A DNA stretch of 64,000 nt from Linnemannia schmuckeri (taxonomy: Eukaryota; Mortierellomycota; Mortierellomycetes; Mortierellales; Mortierellaceae), in NCBI GenBank assembly GCA_029449235.1, contig JANATG010000003.1, positions 2,790,001 through 2,854,000 on the forward strand, read 5' to 3'. The notes below the pieces were generated by a model. That model was given only the letters and a program-made list of their open reading frames with translations, was not told where the DNA came from and searched no databases. Position numbers and translations under genes: made by a program. Positions 24,184 to 36,821 of this stretch are shown here, in pieces. Each line of letters opens with the position of its first letter. Position 1 is the stretch's first letter.

Positions 24184-25944
24184 ATGAAGTTCCTCGCCGT
24201 CTCCCTGTCAGCACTGCTGTCGACCCTCGTCTACACAGCCTCAGCAGCCGCTGCACCAGCACCCGCCACCGTCTACTTCTTCTCCCACGGCAGACCCTCC
24301 ACCGTCAACTGTGCCAGTCATGGAGATCTCAACGCGGCCGACAACCTCCCCTCCCTCAGTACCAAGGAGACTCGCGCGACCTTGGCGCATCTCTTGAACC
24401 TGGGCCAGTCTACACGCGCTGACCAGCCCTTTGTCGACATGCAAGGGCCTATCCAACAGGTCTTTAAACAGCCTGGCATGTCCAGGAAGGATCTCTTTGC
24501 CACAATCGAAGGCAACTTGATGATGGTCATTGAGGGTGTCAAGAGCCCCCAAGGTACATACTCGTCGACCCTTTTTCACAGTTTGACTGTGGGAAGGAAC
24601 GAGGGGATCCATCATATTGCTTGTAGCAGTAGGGCCGGATACTTACACCTTTTCGTTGACACCTTCTGAACGGTAGATTTGATGCCTTCATACGACGCAT
24701 CTTTCACAGTCGAGTCGAGCGAGGATATTCAGGACATCGTGTCAGACTTGGCCGACAGAGTCCCTACTCAGGATAGATACCTCTTCAACACGGTATGCCC
24801 TCCCCTTTTTGTTGAAATCTGGGGATGTCTGTTGCTCTCATGAGTCCTGCGCAGAAAAAAAAACGTGCACATGATACCTCACGTCAATATATCGTGCCAC
24901 TCCTTCTAATCGTACTCAAAACTTGTCTTTTTTCTAATAGCATGAGTCGTCAATGTCAGGAGATGCGTTGGTGAACGAGCACCTTGTTGCAGAGCACCAC
25001 GCCAATGTCGATATGTCTGTCTTTGATCTTACCAAGAAGGTCCGTTGTCATCTCTCGTTTTCTCTCCTTTCAGCATACCAGGAGTAATTGAACAATCCCT
25101 CTGACACTCTTTTGCAACGCGGCTACTAAACCACTGATGAACCTCTTCCTGTAAACTAGGCTGATGCATTGTTCTTGGAAGAGTCGGTTTCGTTGGGCAA
25201 CTACCTCGACACATACGAGAAGAAGCACAAGGCTCATGGTCAGGAGTCCAACTTTGTCCGCATCACACTCAAGGGACTCTCTGCTCTCGCTGCCGAGCAC
25301 GGTATCGACTCTGTCCAGTACAAGACTGGTCAGCAGATCGTCAAGGAGTTTTTGCAGACTGTAAGTCTCTTATCACTCTTCAGCTGCGTAGATCGTCGAG
25401 GAGTCACTTTGTCCACGTTGTTTTGAAAATGCGACTTGCGAGAAAACCAAGAGTTAATCACCATACCTTTTCCATATTGTAGACTTTCATCCCCGAGTTT
25501 GAGCAGATTCACAAGACCTACACCGCGACCATCTTCTTGGTAGCTCCCAACACTCGTCAGGGATCTGAGCTGTTCTCGACAAAGGAAAAGCGCGCCGCCC
25601 CTGCCGATGTCTTCAAGCGCGGATTGCCAGCGACAGGACACTGCTTTGCTTCTGAGGCAGAGTGCCAGACCAACACCAACGGATGCAGCCAACACGGAGC
25701 CTGTGTCTTCAGTGTGGCTGCCAACTGCTACCACTGCAAGTGCTCCAAGATCGACAACACCCAGTATGGAGGCAAGATCTGCGACAAGGTCGATGTCTCT
25801 GTCCAGTTCCACCTCTTCTTCTGGCTTGTCTTGGGACTCTTCCTTGCTGTTGCTTTGGCAGTCGGGTTAATCTTGCAGATGGGTAATCAGTCCCAAGGTG
25901 GTGTCCCTGTCGGACCCACACGGGCTCAGTTGAAGAGAGATTAG
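24184..25944 (+). CDS. Vps3844-type (DUF3844) type I membrane protein
   Basis: Five exons, 24184-24553, 24677-24792, 24941-25039, 25160-25360 and 25483-25944, give 415 residues. A clear signal peptide opens the protein (MKFLAVSLSALLSTLVYTAS, cut near residue 22-24), followed by a lumenal region. Near the C-terminus eight cysteines (316, 323, 330, 336, 344, 347, 349, 362) form an EGF-like module containing NTNGCSQHGACV and CYHCKCS. One membrane helix follows at about 372-394 (FWLVLGLFLAVALAVGLILQ) and then a short basic tail (THAQLKRD-like, ending RAQLKRD). This Cys-rich module plus helix is the hallmark of the fungal Vps3844 family, linked to vacuolar sorting and ER function. The splice frames all agree. 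The convergent Kelch gene ends 343 bp downstream. Confidence 0.85.
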
Positions 25945-26287
25945 AGTAGTTGCAATCGAGAAGAGCGTTATCTTTTTTTTCGCCGCTCGTTGGATTCATC
26001 TGTTCATTGATGACGGAGGGCGCGATTGACGTGTGAGGCGCGATATTGGAGGTTTTTACGTTAGAACGGACTGAGGTCTTTTTTGCCACAATGTCCTTCA
26101 TATTTGTTTTGCAGTAAAAAAACAAAAGAAATATTTACAATTTGTATTTTTTTCAGATCTACACACTTCGTTTTGTTCTGTTGTAGTTTTTTATGATCAA
26201 TGAAGTGAGGCGAGAGGAAAAGGAGGAAAGTTATGCTAGTTTTGGGGTCTTTTTGTGTTGCTGGTTTTGTTGGGTTAGTTACAGTGG
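25945..26287. other. Spacer between convergent 3' ends
   Basis: 343 bp between the Vps3844 and Kelch stop codons. It is AT-rich with short T runs suited to transcript ends. No specific signal can be fixed. Confidence 0.4.
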
Positions 26288-28518
26288 CTATGGTGGGGGG
26301 ACATAGCTCGTGGCAGTAGCACTCTCGGGAATAACCTGAGGAGCACGCGCGCCAGGAGAAGGACTCATCATCATTGGTTGCTGACCAGGATAAGTCCCGT
26401 TCCAGGGGGAGGTATGAGTTGATTGGAAGGGGTCGTGTGCAGGGGTTATCCGTGGTGGGGTTTGGTAACCTATGGCGGGAGACGCTGAAGCCGAAGCGAC
26501 AGTGGGTGTTGCGGCGGCATTGGCGGCGTTGGTGAAGGGGTTACTGGATCCTGAACTGACGGAAGAGGCGACGCCTGCTTGGGAATGGTAGTCTTCGGGA
26601 GACATGAATGGGTTCTGTTGTCCGTAATCGCCTCCAGGGGCTGGGGGGTATAACTGTTGTTGTTGGATGTGTGAGGGGTAGGGGCTGTACTGTTCGGATC
26701 CGTATTCACCACCAGGTCCGAATGCGCCGTTGTATTGTTGGTAGGGGGAGCCGACGGCATACCCGGAATGGTCTCCTCCGTACTGCTGGTAAGCGACTGC
26801 TGGGGATTGAATCCCGTATGGGTATAGTTGTTGTTGTGAAGGGCTGGTGATTGAGTTGTTGATGTTGGAGTTTTCCATCTTGTTCAATGGGTACTGGTTC
26901 CCATAATCCATGCGTGGGGAGTCAGGCGCCTCGACCTTGATATTACCATCGTCCTCCATACTAGCCATATTCGCAGCCAAGGTATTCGACTTGAACGCCT
27001 CCTCGCGCTCCCTCTGTCTCTGCTTCCGTCTCCTCACTATCAGAAACGCAATCGCGCCACCAATAGCTGCCACAGCCGCCAGGGCGCCCACAATAGCACC
27101 GGCGTTAGTCTTCTTCTTGGTATTATCAACATCATAATTCTCCACCCACTTGTCAGAATTGAGGTCGTAGACGACCGGGACGTTGGTGAGCATTGTGTTA
27201 CGAGGTCCGCCGCTGGATCCACCCCAGGCGATGAATTGATATGAATGGAAGGAGCAGGCCATGCGGGTTCGAGCGGTAGGTGCCGAGGTCCCTTGTTTCC
27301 ATTTTCCGGATTTAACATCGAGGATGTAGATGGTGTTGTAATAGAGGACGCCGTCGAGCGTGCCTCCGAATAAGACGATCTTTGAGCCGTCCTCAGCTAA
27401 GAAAAAGAAGAGAGCATAGGAATTAGGGTTAGTTTCAAATAAAGAGACCATCTAACGGATTGCTAGTCTCACAAAACAAAATAAAACAAATGGGAACAAC
27501 TTACAAGCTGCCATGCAGTGATCCAAGCGAGCTGGAGGTACATCGCCAGAGGTGCTCTATTTTACAACATTCCAGTGCCATTGCCATATATCCATGTTAG
27601 TACTCTTATTCCTCTTCCTCATGATCCTCATGTTCTTCTTCTTCCCTGCTCTCTCACTGTAACTGCTCTCAGGTACTACAGCCAGCTTGGCAATAGTAAC
27701 AAAGTACACGAGGTACATACCATAGTTTTCCATGATTTGGTAGTTACATCGTACTCCTGAATTTCATTCCCGATAGCATTTGTCCCCGCAGGAGGAGCTC
27801 TTGATCCTCCAAATGTCAAGATGGAATTCCGTTCCGTTGACCAAACAGCTCCAACGTCCGTCAAACTGTTCGCCGCCGTCCCTGCTTGTTGCGAGACCAT
27901 CGTCCTAGACTTCGGATCATAAACGGACAGACTGTTATAAAGATAATTCGTCGTACTCCCGTTGTATCCTCCAATGATATAGATCAATCCTGTATTAGGA
28001 TCCGAAATGGCAGCATGGCCCTCCAAAGCCGGGTAAGGAGGCTTAACACTGTTGAGGGTGGTCGTCCAGGATGCAGAGCTGATATCGTACATGACTAAGA
28101 AGTTGGGGGGCCCTGTTGGAGTGTTCATCCCTCCGATGGAAAGGATCGAACCCTTGGAACCACCGTTCGATCCGGCGCTGATAGACGCCAAGGCCAAGTG
28201 CGAGGTGAATTGTCCATCTTTACGGATCGTCCATGCAGGGTTGGAAGTGGACCAGGAGGTCGACAGGTCGAGGGAGACAAATTGGTTTGAAGCGTCGGTG
28301 TCGAAACCTCCCTGGATGTAGAGGACATCGTTGAGGGTTGCGAAACCGACTCGACGGGAGCCGACGGGGAAGCCCTTTTGAGCGTTGATAGATGTGGGGA
28401 GTAAGAGGAGGGAGATGAAAAGTAGGGTTGAGGCGGATAGGAGGAGGCGGTAAGGTTTCCGGGGTTTGGTATTACTCCTCATGTGGGAAGTGGGCATTGT
28501 GTGGAGGTGGTCGTCCAT
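26288..28518 (-). CDS. Kelch-repeat type I membrane protein
   Basis: Three exons, 28518-27721, 27556-27505 and 27396-26288, give 652 residues. A signal peptide with a long basic lead ends near residue 46 (LLLSASTLLFISLLLLPTSI). A lumenal or extracellular domain of Kelch-like blades follows (DVLYIQGGFDT, GSILSIGGMNT, GLIYIIGGYNG, NSILTFGGSRA, KIVLFGGTLDG, YQFIAWGGSSG). Then come a membrane helix at about 382-404 (AIVGALAAVAAIGGAIAFLI), a basic stop-transfer sequence (RRRKQRQRER) and a cytosolic tail of about 240 residues rich in Tyr, Gln, Pro and Ser. Methionine 12 (MRSNTKPRKPYR) would give a more ordinary signal peptide and may be the true start. Such proteins are numerous in Mortierella-like fungi. 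The ligand is unknown. Confidence 0.85.
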
Positions 28519-31500
28519 TATGGGTGTTGGTGTTATTGTTTAGGTGTGTAGAGTTGTTGCAGGTGTGGGTGAGGGTCGTTACACGCGATTGTGGAGTGGG
28601 AAGAGGGAGTGGGAAGAGGGAGTGGGGAGGGAGGATGGATGGATATGTAGGAGGCAATCCTGGGAGGGCGATTGTCAATCGGGAGATGGCGACGGAAAAG
28701 GAGGGTTGAATAGAGGAGAGGGAAGGGAGGAGGAAAGGATGAAGGTGAAGGGAAAGAAGGAGGAAGGGAAGAAATGAAGAAGGGAGGGAGCAGAAGGTGA
28801 TCAAGATGCTGGAGGTGGTTGCTGATGCTGATGGAAAATGAATTTCAGGGCGGCTGTTCTATTGGATTTGTCTTAGTGTCTCTTGTCTGACGGTTGATTG
28901 ATATGATATATGTGTGGCTATAGGAGAGGAGGGAGAGGAAAGAGGGGAGAGGGCAAGGAGGTACAATAACAACAAAAACAAAAAGAGGGATGAGGAAAGA
29001 AAAGTAATGAAGAGAGAGGGGTGATGAACAAAACAGCAACAAGAAAGAGAGATGAAGAAAGTTAACCCGATGAATAAAAAAAAAAGTGATGAGCACCTTC
29101 GTTATTGTTGTTCGTCTTTCCTCTCTCTCTATGAGGAGGCGGACCTCCAAAAGAGCAACCAGAAGCCGGATCTCTATCACTTACTTTCTTTTTTGCGCCC
29201 GGGCAATGTGAAAGAGGGATATGAAAAAAGGTATTTTTACAGCCGTGGTTAAACCCAGGGGTATGTTGTGTGTGTAGTGTGCAAATGCAGGAGATGGCGG
29301 ATGGACAAGGGGGGATATGAGTAAGAGAAGGAAATAGGCAGGTGCAAAAAAAAAAATGAATGTAAAGGCCATTGCTGTTGGCTGAGAGCATCCCGCTCTC
29401 TATTTTTCTGTGTGCGTTGTATGTGTGCTCCTCTTTCTGCCCCTTTCATCCACATTGACACAACAACGCACACAGGCAAAAGCGTTTAAAAAAAGAGTGA
29501 GCCATTGAGAGAGCGGAAGAGAGGGGGAGCAAGAACGAGGTTTGGGGGCTATTTAGTGCGGACTCACTTTAATCTACCATCACCGTCCAGTGGTCAGTTA
29601 GTCAGTTCAAAACAAGAACCTTGAGAGCAATTGGAGCGACTAAGGGGATAGATATTACATTAGTCGTCCGTTGGACAATAACAACTCTCTCTATCTTCTT
29701 TACAAGATAGCCACCCATCTAATAAACTTGATTCCCTCTTGTTTTTGCAACAGCCATTTCGGCCGAAGCTGGTGAACACACCCTCTTTCGATATGCCGAC
29801 GATCATTCATTCATTCATTCAGTTAACGTTCACCCGTTCTGTTCCTTGTCAAACAGTCGCTTCGCTTCCGTTTGGTTTTTGTTTATTACTTGTCGCCTCC
29901 TCCTTTTTCATCTCTTTCTCACCCTTCATTAAATCAGACAATCTGAACCATTTCAATTGCGCCCCTATTCCACTCTCTTACTCCTGTGTTGTTGTATTAG
30001 TCTGAGATCTTCCCAAAATCTACAACTTTACACCACTACCTATATCTGCTTTAGTACTAGGGTGTAATATCACCACTCTTTGGAGTCTAGTGCGGATAAA
30101 TCAAAATTTTTTTTAAAAAAAAAAATAGACTTCGGCATGCGATCGAACACCACACACACTCTCTCTTAACACTCCCAGTCAAACTAAACCAATTCCATGT
30201 TGGCCATTGCTGCTACCGCCATGGAGGATCCTCCCCCTCCCTACCTTGTTCCCATGCTCTCAATGCTCCGCGTGGGTTTCCTTACTGTGTCTTTTTTTCC
30301 CGTTACGGCCGTTCTTTTTATTCTTTATATCTGAGGCGATGCTCTTTGGTATCTCTCGGTTTTCTTTTGACCAGAAGCTTAAGCACTAGCAAAATTGATA
30401 TTCAGGTCCATTCTTTTTTCCGGGGCATGTTTATTCTCCTGTGGTTCATAGACAGCAACTCTTTCTTCGCTCCTGCAGGACGTTCAATTGCATTTACTTT
30501 CCGATGAAATATTGCATTCAGGAACGAACTGCGCTAGTCCCACCCGCAATATGTTTTCTCTCTCTGTGGCGTTTTGTTCGTCCAATGATGTCCCCCATGT
30601 TCTTTTTTCTGTTCTTTGTCCTCTTTCTATTGCATACTTCATCACCTTCGTTCTTCAGATTCTTCTCTTTCGCTCGCGATCGAAAGTATGTCTTCGTCAT
30701 GGGGGAAACCCTATTATCATCATTTGATAGCACATCATAGTGGTGCTCCTGTAGGTTCAAACCCATTGCAATAGAAACTTTTTTTTGTAACGTTTGCATG
30801 CGATCTGTTCGTACAACCTTTTTTTTATGGCAAATACTGTACTCTTGTAATATTATCTCAATGTTGACGTTCATCGTTTATTTGTTCTCCTGCATCGCAA
30901 ACACAATCAAATTTAACAAGCAGTTCGTCTTCAGAAACCAACGATGATCCACCCCCTACTCCTTGTGCAAACCTCGAGAGTTCGTAGTGGTGAAATGGGG
31001 AGGATGAAGAGGGCAGTGATGTGTATGTAAAAGGGGGTGAAACCAGGGACTCTTTTCCTCCGGACAACCAGCTTTGTTCATACGTTCCCTCGTCCCTCCT
31101 TCCCTTTTCCCTCCCAAATTACCAATCGTGTTTACCAGAAGGGACGGACATATTAATGCATGCATTCAAAAATGCTATTTTCGAATTTATTTTTCTACAC
31201 CAAAATGTACATACATTTACGCCCTTTTTTTGCTCTGCACTGCACTCTGACAACATATGCTCTAGACATACACGTTGTGTGTTTTTTACTCCGGTGCCGT
31301 ATCGTGTCCATGAAGCGCCTCATTTCTTCATTCCTTCGTGCTGTACATATACCTTTCTTTGCCCGCACAAAAAGAAATCAATTGAGAGCCATTGGGAGAA
31401 GTGAGTAGAAGATAGATGAAAAGCAATGGCACTTTCAAATTTTTTTCATGCCCGTTCCTTTCATCGTCTTTTCCTTCTCTGTCTCAATCTCTCGCTCCTC

Positions 31501-32722
31501 GGATCAAGTAAAAAATGAAGTTTTGGTGCAGAGCGGTACTGTTACAACGAGCAAGACATTTGGTATTGCCGCAATGCAGCAATTGAAAATGAGGCATGTT
31601 TGTTACACGAAACGAATAAAGGGCAGGACAAGCAGGGATACGACAGAAAGCATACATTTGCTTATGACGGTGTTTGTGTGTGGTTTTTTTTTCTTATTGA
31701 CCATAAACCCTAGCGACAGCCCGTTTACATGTACCCACAAACTAGCACATGCATGGTGCCAATCGTTGTTTTATTTGGTTTCGTTTAGAACAAAGAGAGA
31801 AACACTTTCCGCGGGAGAAGTGTGTATGTGTGAAAAAAGAGAGAGAGAGAGAGAGAAAAGAATACGTGCGTACGCGTTTTCGAGGCTGTCCTTGTATTTC
31901 ATTTTCTACGAGCATAACATCAAACAATAGACGCGTTCAGCGAAATCGAGCGTGAGGGGGAAACTTGGAACCGGTCTGGCTATGTGATCCCTTCCTCTGT
32001 CCTTGTCTCCTTGTTTAACCAGTGATCACCCCCTTCTCCCTTGTTTGATCAGAGAAAATTATTTTAAAAGAGAGAAGGGACAAAAACACCAGGTCCCAGG
32101 GATCGTCGTCATTGGCCCTGGATGGTTTCAGTCCAATGAAATTTTTTTAATTGGATACTTGGATGATCAAATTAGATTCATGTAGAGGCACAGACGGGAG
32201 GCAGGTAAACTCTCTTTCTCGTCTCTTGTATTGAAGTAAAGTATGTCAACGCACCATAGTAGAGGGCAATGCTGATTACCCATAGAAAGAAGGAGAGACA
32301 TCGTCTTTAGAAGCAAAGATAGATAGTTAGATTCGCGAGGTTTATTTTTTTTATTTTTTGTGGATGATGTCAAAAGAGGAGAGTGTTAGTCATAATCATC
32401 TTCGTTCGCTTCGTTCTGCCATTGGCACAGGACGACACACGAACCCTGAACGCGAATCGCTCACCCTCAAATGCTTAGAAAAGCGTGAACAAAGCTGACG
32501 ATCTTGGCCAATGGACGCTCACTGGACCAGCAGTTGATGGTGTCTTTTCTCCCTCCTCTTCCTCTTTTCTTGTTATTACAGATCATTGTTTTTGTTTCTT
32601 CGTCCAGTGTTCACTTTTTTCTTTTTTTGCTACCCTCAAAGTCGAAAAGATTTTTTTCTTTTCTCGCTTATCAAAGGCACCTCTCACCACTACTCTATAC
32701 CAATAACAAAAACACTATTATC
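28519..32722. other. 4.2 kb intergenic region
   Basis: No gene supported. About 28560-29060 is purine-rich on the plus strand (the pyrimidine-rich leader of the Kelch gene). About 29690-30170 and 31080-31500 are CT-rich. A short GA run lies at 31838-31856. The region just before 32723 is the CT-rich leader of the F-box gene. Confidence 0.5.
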
Positions 32723-35356
32723 ATGACTTCACTCTCATCTCACAAGCAACAACAACAGCAACCGCCAGCTCTGCCTCCACCCCCTCAACATCCACTGCTG
32801 ATCCCAGAACTACGCGACCAGATCACCGAGAGCTTCACCACCCAGGATTTTATCCATTGTCTCCTCGTCAATCGACTCTGGAACAAAGTCTTTACCCCTT
32901 ACCTCTACCACACAATCATCCTCCGTCAAAAGGCCCTCGAACGAACCAAAGCCAGCGGTATCGCCTCTGCAGTATCTTCCTTCCCATACTATGGCCATTG
33001 GGTCCGGCATTTGGATCTGAGGATGAATGACCCTGATTACATGACGCTAGATATTATTCGGGGGTGCTGTCCGTGGATGGAGACTATCAAAATGAACTTT
33101 GGACGGTTGTTGGAGGAACAGTTTGAGTTGTTTGTTCTCGGGATTCGGTCGCCGGCCTTGTTGGCTCGATTTGGAGGGATTCGGGATCCGGTCCAAGCGA
33201 CGACTTTAAAGCGGTGGATGACTGCTGCTCCTCTCACAGCATCCACTAGTACCGGTGGTGCTGCAGGATCGATGCTGATGACGCCGCAACATCAGGAGAG
33301 GAGGAAACGGTCGGTTGGCACTGAAATCTCGACAGAAGTGACAGCAGTACTATCGGAGGACAAGGACAGGCGAATGCTGAGTGTGAACAACATCAACGTC
33401 TTCCCCACTATAGTCCCTTTGACCTGGACTTCGGTCTATGAACACCCGATCATTGCTCCAGCAGCCATAGTCGCCCCTCCGGCCATCACTGTCACTGACA
33501 AAGACACTAAAACTGACACAATCAACTCTGCCACTTTGGTAATCAACACCTCACACTGGTGCATCCCCTCGGGACATAACGGTTTCCTTTCCAACTCTGT
33601 CAGGAACCTCCAGCTTCAAGTTCCAAGCGACAGTCTCTATGCCGTCTTGCTGTGGCTCACACGCGCAGGATTAGATGGCCGACTCCAGGGTTTACGCTCA
33701 TTTCGACTCTCTGGGCAGGAAACATCTGCCGTCTTTGGTGTCCCCTCCTCTGCGATCCATGATTTCTTGGCAGCTCATGCCGGCTTGGAACAGCTGACTC
33801 TTTTGTCGATACAGGTTGAGCCTGCTCCTTCAGAGATTCCATGGGACTGTTTGGAGGGATCGGAGGGTTCTGAAATGCTGCAGTTGATGGTCGATTCTGG
33901 TTCTTCGCCGACACCAACCACAGCCACTGCACCGACCAGTTCTGACTCAGGAGGTAGCACCAAGGGCGCAGGAACCGAGAGCGACACGAATCCAGAAGCG
34001 AATGAAGGGGCAGCGGCTATGACAGCGATCGCAGCAGCACTGACAGCAGCTGTCGCCGGTAACTCAGCACAGCCGGCTCTTTACAAGGGGATCCACTACA
34101 AGACCCATATCCCTCACTACTTTGCAGATCTGATCGCCGCTAGCCAATCGACTCTCGAGGAACTCAAATCGGCCGATCCCGAAGCAACTCGATCCAAGGT
34201 CACGAACCTCCACATTTTCCAAGACGGACAACTCGGACCTCTCCTCTCAAGACTACCGCATCTCCTTCGACTGACAACAGAGTTTTTTGAACGTAGTCGA
34301 ATCAGCCCGGATCTCCTGCTACCCATCCAGACCTCCTGTCGATCTTTGGTCTCATTTACATACCTCGGCAAACCTAGCTGTCCTTTTGAAGACCGGTACC
34401 CTCGGAATAATCACCCGTCGCCTTACCCGTTCTTCAATCATTGGGAGTCCTTCATGCAGGAGCTAGTCCATCTGAAGGAATTAATCCTTTTGAACGCCAA
34501 CTTGAGAGACGAAGATATGAGAATCTTGGTCGGATATGGACATGATCGGATTCGAGTGCTGAGGATCAAGGGCGAAATGAGGTTGACTTGGCATGGAGCG
34601 AGGATAGTGTTGGAGAATTGTTCGAAGCTGGAAGAGTGTACCCTGACTTGCTATGGGCCCGTCGACGACCTCTTCTCGAGGTTCGGGCATCCTGTCGTGC
34701 TGTTCTATCCTGCCACTACCACCGCCGCCACCACCGGGGAGGAGCATGCTCCCGGCGGGGACGAAGAGCAACAGGAACCTGTATCTCCACAAGTCGTTGG
34801 TCGACCAGAGCCACCCGATTGGGCAAGCAAAGACACCCTCCGCAGTCTGTGCCTGATCGGCATGGTTCTGTACAACGACGAGGTCAACCGACAGCTCTTT
34901 GCTCGTCTCAAGAAGCTCCATCATCTTCGTGGGTTGACTGTCGCTGGACGCGGGATGACGCTGGAGGGTCTACTGGGTGAGAATCTTCGAGTGCTGGCGT
35001 TGGAAGATGAACGATTGGAGCAGGAAGAACTGGACGCGTACCGACAGCGACATGAGGCAGAGTCTGGAGGGAGAAGCGAGGGGTGGTCTATTCCCACCTG
35101 TTGTGCCAATTGTAACGCCCCTGTCGCCTCCTCTGGCAACCACACCTGCAAGAAGAGACGAAGCAGTCTGTACCCGGATCTCGAGACGCTAGACCTTCCT
35201 CGGCTGAACCAGAGGCTCTCGTCGAAGGATCTCATCCAACTGTTGAAGGAGCTGCCTAAACTTCGATGGATGGACTGTGGTGGCGCGTATGAACTCGAGA
35301 CCTTGATGTGGCTTGACACGCGTCGTCGTGATCTGTCCAAGACCTTTAGTCGATAG
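32723..35356 (+). CDS. F-box protein with leucine-rich C-terminal region
   Basis: A single open frame of 877 residues without introns. After a Gln/Pro stretch, an F-box-like segment spans about residues 24-65, with motifs LIPELRDQITESFTTQDFIH and NRLWNKVFTPYLYHTIIL. F-box proteins bind Skp1 and bring substrates to SCF ubiquitin ligases. The rest alternates leucine-rich-repeat-like stretches (HWVRHLDLRM, RNLQLQVPSD, LKELILLNANLRDEDMR, RIRVLRIKGEMRL, LETLDLPRLNQRL) with Ala/Ser/Thr-rich linkers. Near the C-terminus a small Cys cluster (CCANCNAP, then HTCKKRR) interrupts the repeats. I chose ATG 32723 because it follows the CT-rich leader. An in-frame upstream extension to 32504 would add a hydrophobic, low-complexity stretch translated from that leader. 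The substrate is unknown. Confidence 0.85.
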   Translation: MTSLSSHKQQQQQPPALPPPPQHPLLIPELRDQITESFTTQDFIHCLLVNRLWNKVFTPYLYHTIILRQKALERTKASGIASAVSSFPYYGHWVRHLDLRMNDPDYMTLDIIRGCCPWMETIKMNFGRLLEEQFELFVLGIRSPALLARFGGIRDPVQATTLKRWMTAAPLTASTSTGGAAGSMLMTPQHQERRKRSVGTEISTEVTAVLSEDKDRRMLSVNNINVFPTIVPLTWTSVYEHPIIAPAAIVAPPAITVTDKDTKTDTINSATLVINTSHWCIPSGHNGFLSNSVRNLQLQVPSDSLYAVLLWLTRAGLDGRLQGLRSFRLSGQETSAVFGVPSSAIHDFLAAHAGLEQLTLLSIQVEPAPSEIPWDCLEGSEGSEMLQLMVDSGSSPTPTTATAPTSSDSGGSTKGAGTESDTNPEANEGAAAMTAIAAALTAAVAGNSAQPALYKGIHYKTHIPHYFADLIAASQSTLEELKSADPEATRSKVTNLHIFQDGQLGPLLSRLPHLLRLTTEFFERSRISPDLLLPIQTSCRSLVSFTYLGKPSCPFEDRYPRNNHPSPYPFFNHWESFMQELVHLKELILLNANLRDEDMRILVGYGHDRIRVLRIKGEMRLTWHGARIVLENCSKLEECTLTCYGPVDDLFSRFGHPVVLFYPATTTAATTGEEHAPGGDEEQQEPVSPQVVGRPEPPDWASKDTLRSLCLIGMVLYNDEVNRQLFARLKKLHHLRGLTVAGRGMTLEGLLGENLRVLALEDERLEQEELDAYRQRHEAESGGRSEGWSIPTCCANCNAPVASSGNHTCKKRRSSLYPDLETLDLPRLNQRLSSKDLIQLLKELPKLRWMDCGGAYELETLMWLDTRRRDLSKTFSR

Positions 35357-35405
35357 ACATATAAACATGTAATACATGTCATCGTCGCATGGACTGAATT
35401 TTTGC

Positions 35406-35432
<27 letters not shown>
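35406..35432. repeat. A27 homopolymer
   Basis: Uninterrupted A run starting 50 bases after the stop of the intronless F-box gene, on its sense strand. Confidence 0.95.
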
Positions 35433-35436
<4 letters not shown>

Positions 35437-35599
35437 CCAATCACAGTCGCTTATCAAAATTCTTTATCCTTCTTTGCTACAGTCATGTTTGCTTTCTCAT
35501 TATTTCATATCCAACAGAGTCAGTTACCGCGTACTTTTGCAAAGTCATCAAGCTTCAAAACAGCACTTTTTTTTTATTATTATTGTTGTAATCCACATC

Positions 35600-35601
<2 letters not shown>

Positions 35602-35632
<31 letters not shown>
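35602..35632. repeat. T31 homopolymer
   Basis: Uninterrupted T run, 170 bp right of the A27 tract and in opposite orientation. Confidence 0.95.
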
Positions 35633-35633
<1 letters not shown>

Positions 35634-36821
35634 GATTCACTCTCAAACAGAAGTAGCAGGATACACGAACAATTGAACAGACATTCGATCTTGAAGTCGC
35701 GCCACGCTGCGTCATCATGCTGTATAAACAGCAAAGCAAAGCGAAGGTCATGTTAGCATATGGAATGAAGCGAATAGACGATTGCGCAAGTCCTACAAAA
35801 AAACGTGTCATTTATGGTTCATCCTTTTTTTTCCCTCCTTTCCTGACGAGCGTAACTTTTCCTCCACGTTTGTTTTTCTTTGGGCCCACCGACCGATTTG
35901 CAAAAAAAATATCAATTGACAAATCGCGTCGACACGATTCGGTCAATGAGAAAAAGGGATCCGGTACTGCACGACTAGGCAGACAGGGAAAAAAAAAATG
36001 TGCGCCTGAATGTATGCACAAGGCGCCCGTACCAATTCTCACTCAATGCTGGTGATATCCAATCATGGATCACTTGGCTCAAGCCCGTCATTAACTTCCA
36101 TCAAAATTTAAAAAATTCAAGAAAATTACCCGTCATCACGACCATGGTCGCACCGTTTGATTTTTTTTTTGTCACATACAATTCAGACCCATTTCGCCTC
36201 ACTAAAGGAGGAAGAGGCGACCCTTTGTAAGTGTGGGTAGTGCGGAACACGATAGTATGATCCGATGATGATTTAGATACATAAGAGCCCATATAGAAGA
36301 AACAGAACGATTTAACGATTTTGTGTTTCCGTTTCGCGTTTGTGCACAAAGTCTTTTTATCTATCAGAAGAGGATTTCGACTAAATTTGAGAAGAGTTGG
36401 GTTTATCTCTTTTTCTTTCGATCGTCATATCATCTCCTGAAAAAACACCTTCATCCTTTACTCTGTACTATTGATAGGGATGGAATGAGTTGTTTTGAAG
36501 ACGCGTGTAATAAGAAAAAGGAATCAGCATGAGAAGAGGGGCGTTGAGCAAAGGGGCGATTGAACTTTCTCCAAGCTTCCCCTTCCTTTTTCGTCACGTG
36601 TGTGAGTGCCGCAAGGTCTTTTGGACTCTTTTTACTCTTTTTTATTTTGTTTTATTCTTTTGGTCAAAAAGTCAACGACAGAACGCACGCCATTCTTTCT
36701 CTTACTCCACCTTCGCCAACAACACATCGCCGCAGTCTGTATCACTCAGGACCATTACACATTACCAACAGCCAACCGTAACCACCACCATCAAATTGCG
36801 TACAGGAAACAAAACAAAGCC

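Larger units (their letters stand above)
35357..36821. other. 1.5 kb intergenic region with A27 and T31 tracts
   Basis: No gene seen. It contains the 3' side of the F-box gene, two long homopolymers, AT-rich unique sequence and a T/C-rich leader (about 36590-36700) before the AN1-like gene. Confidence 0.5.

Noticed and set aside
32504..32722. N-terminal extension of the F-box protein
   Set aside because: It is translated from the CT-rich leader and gives a hydrophobic low-complexity stretch; ATG 32723 fits better.
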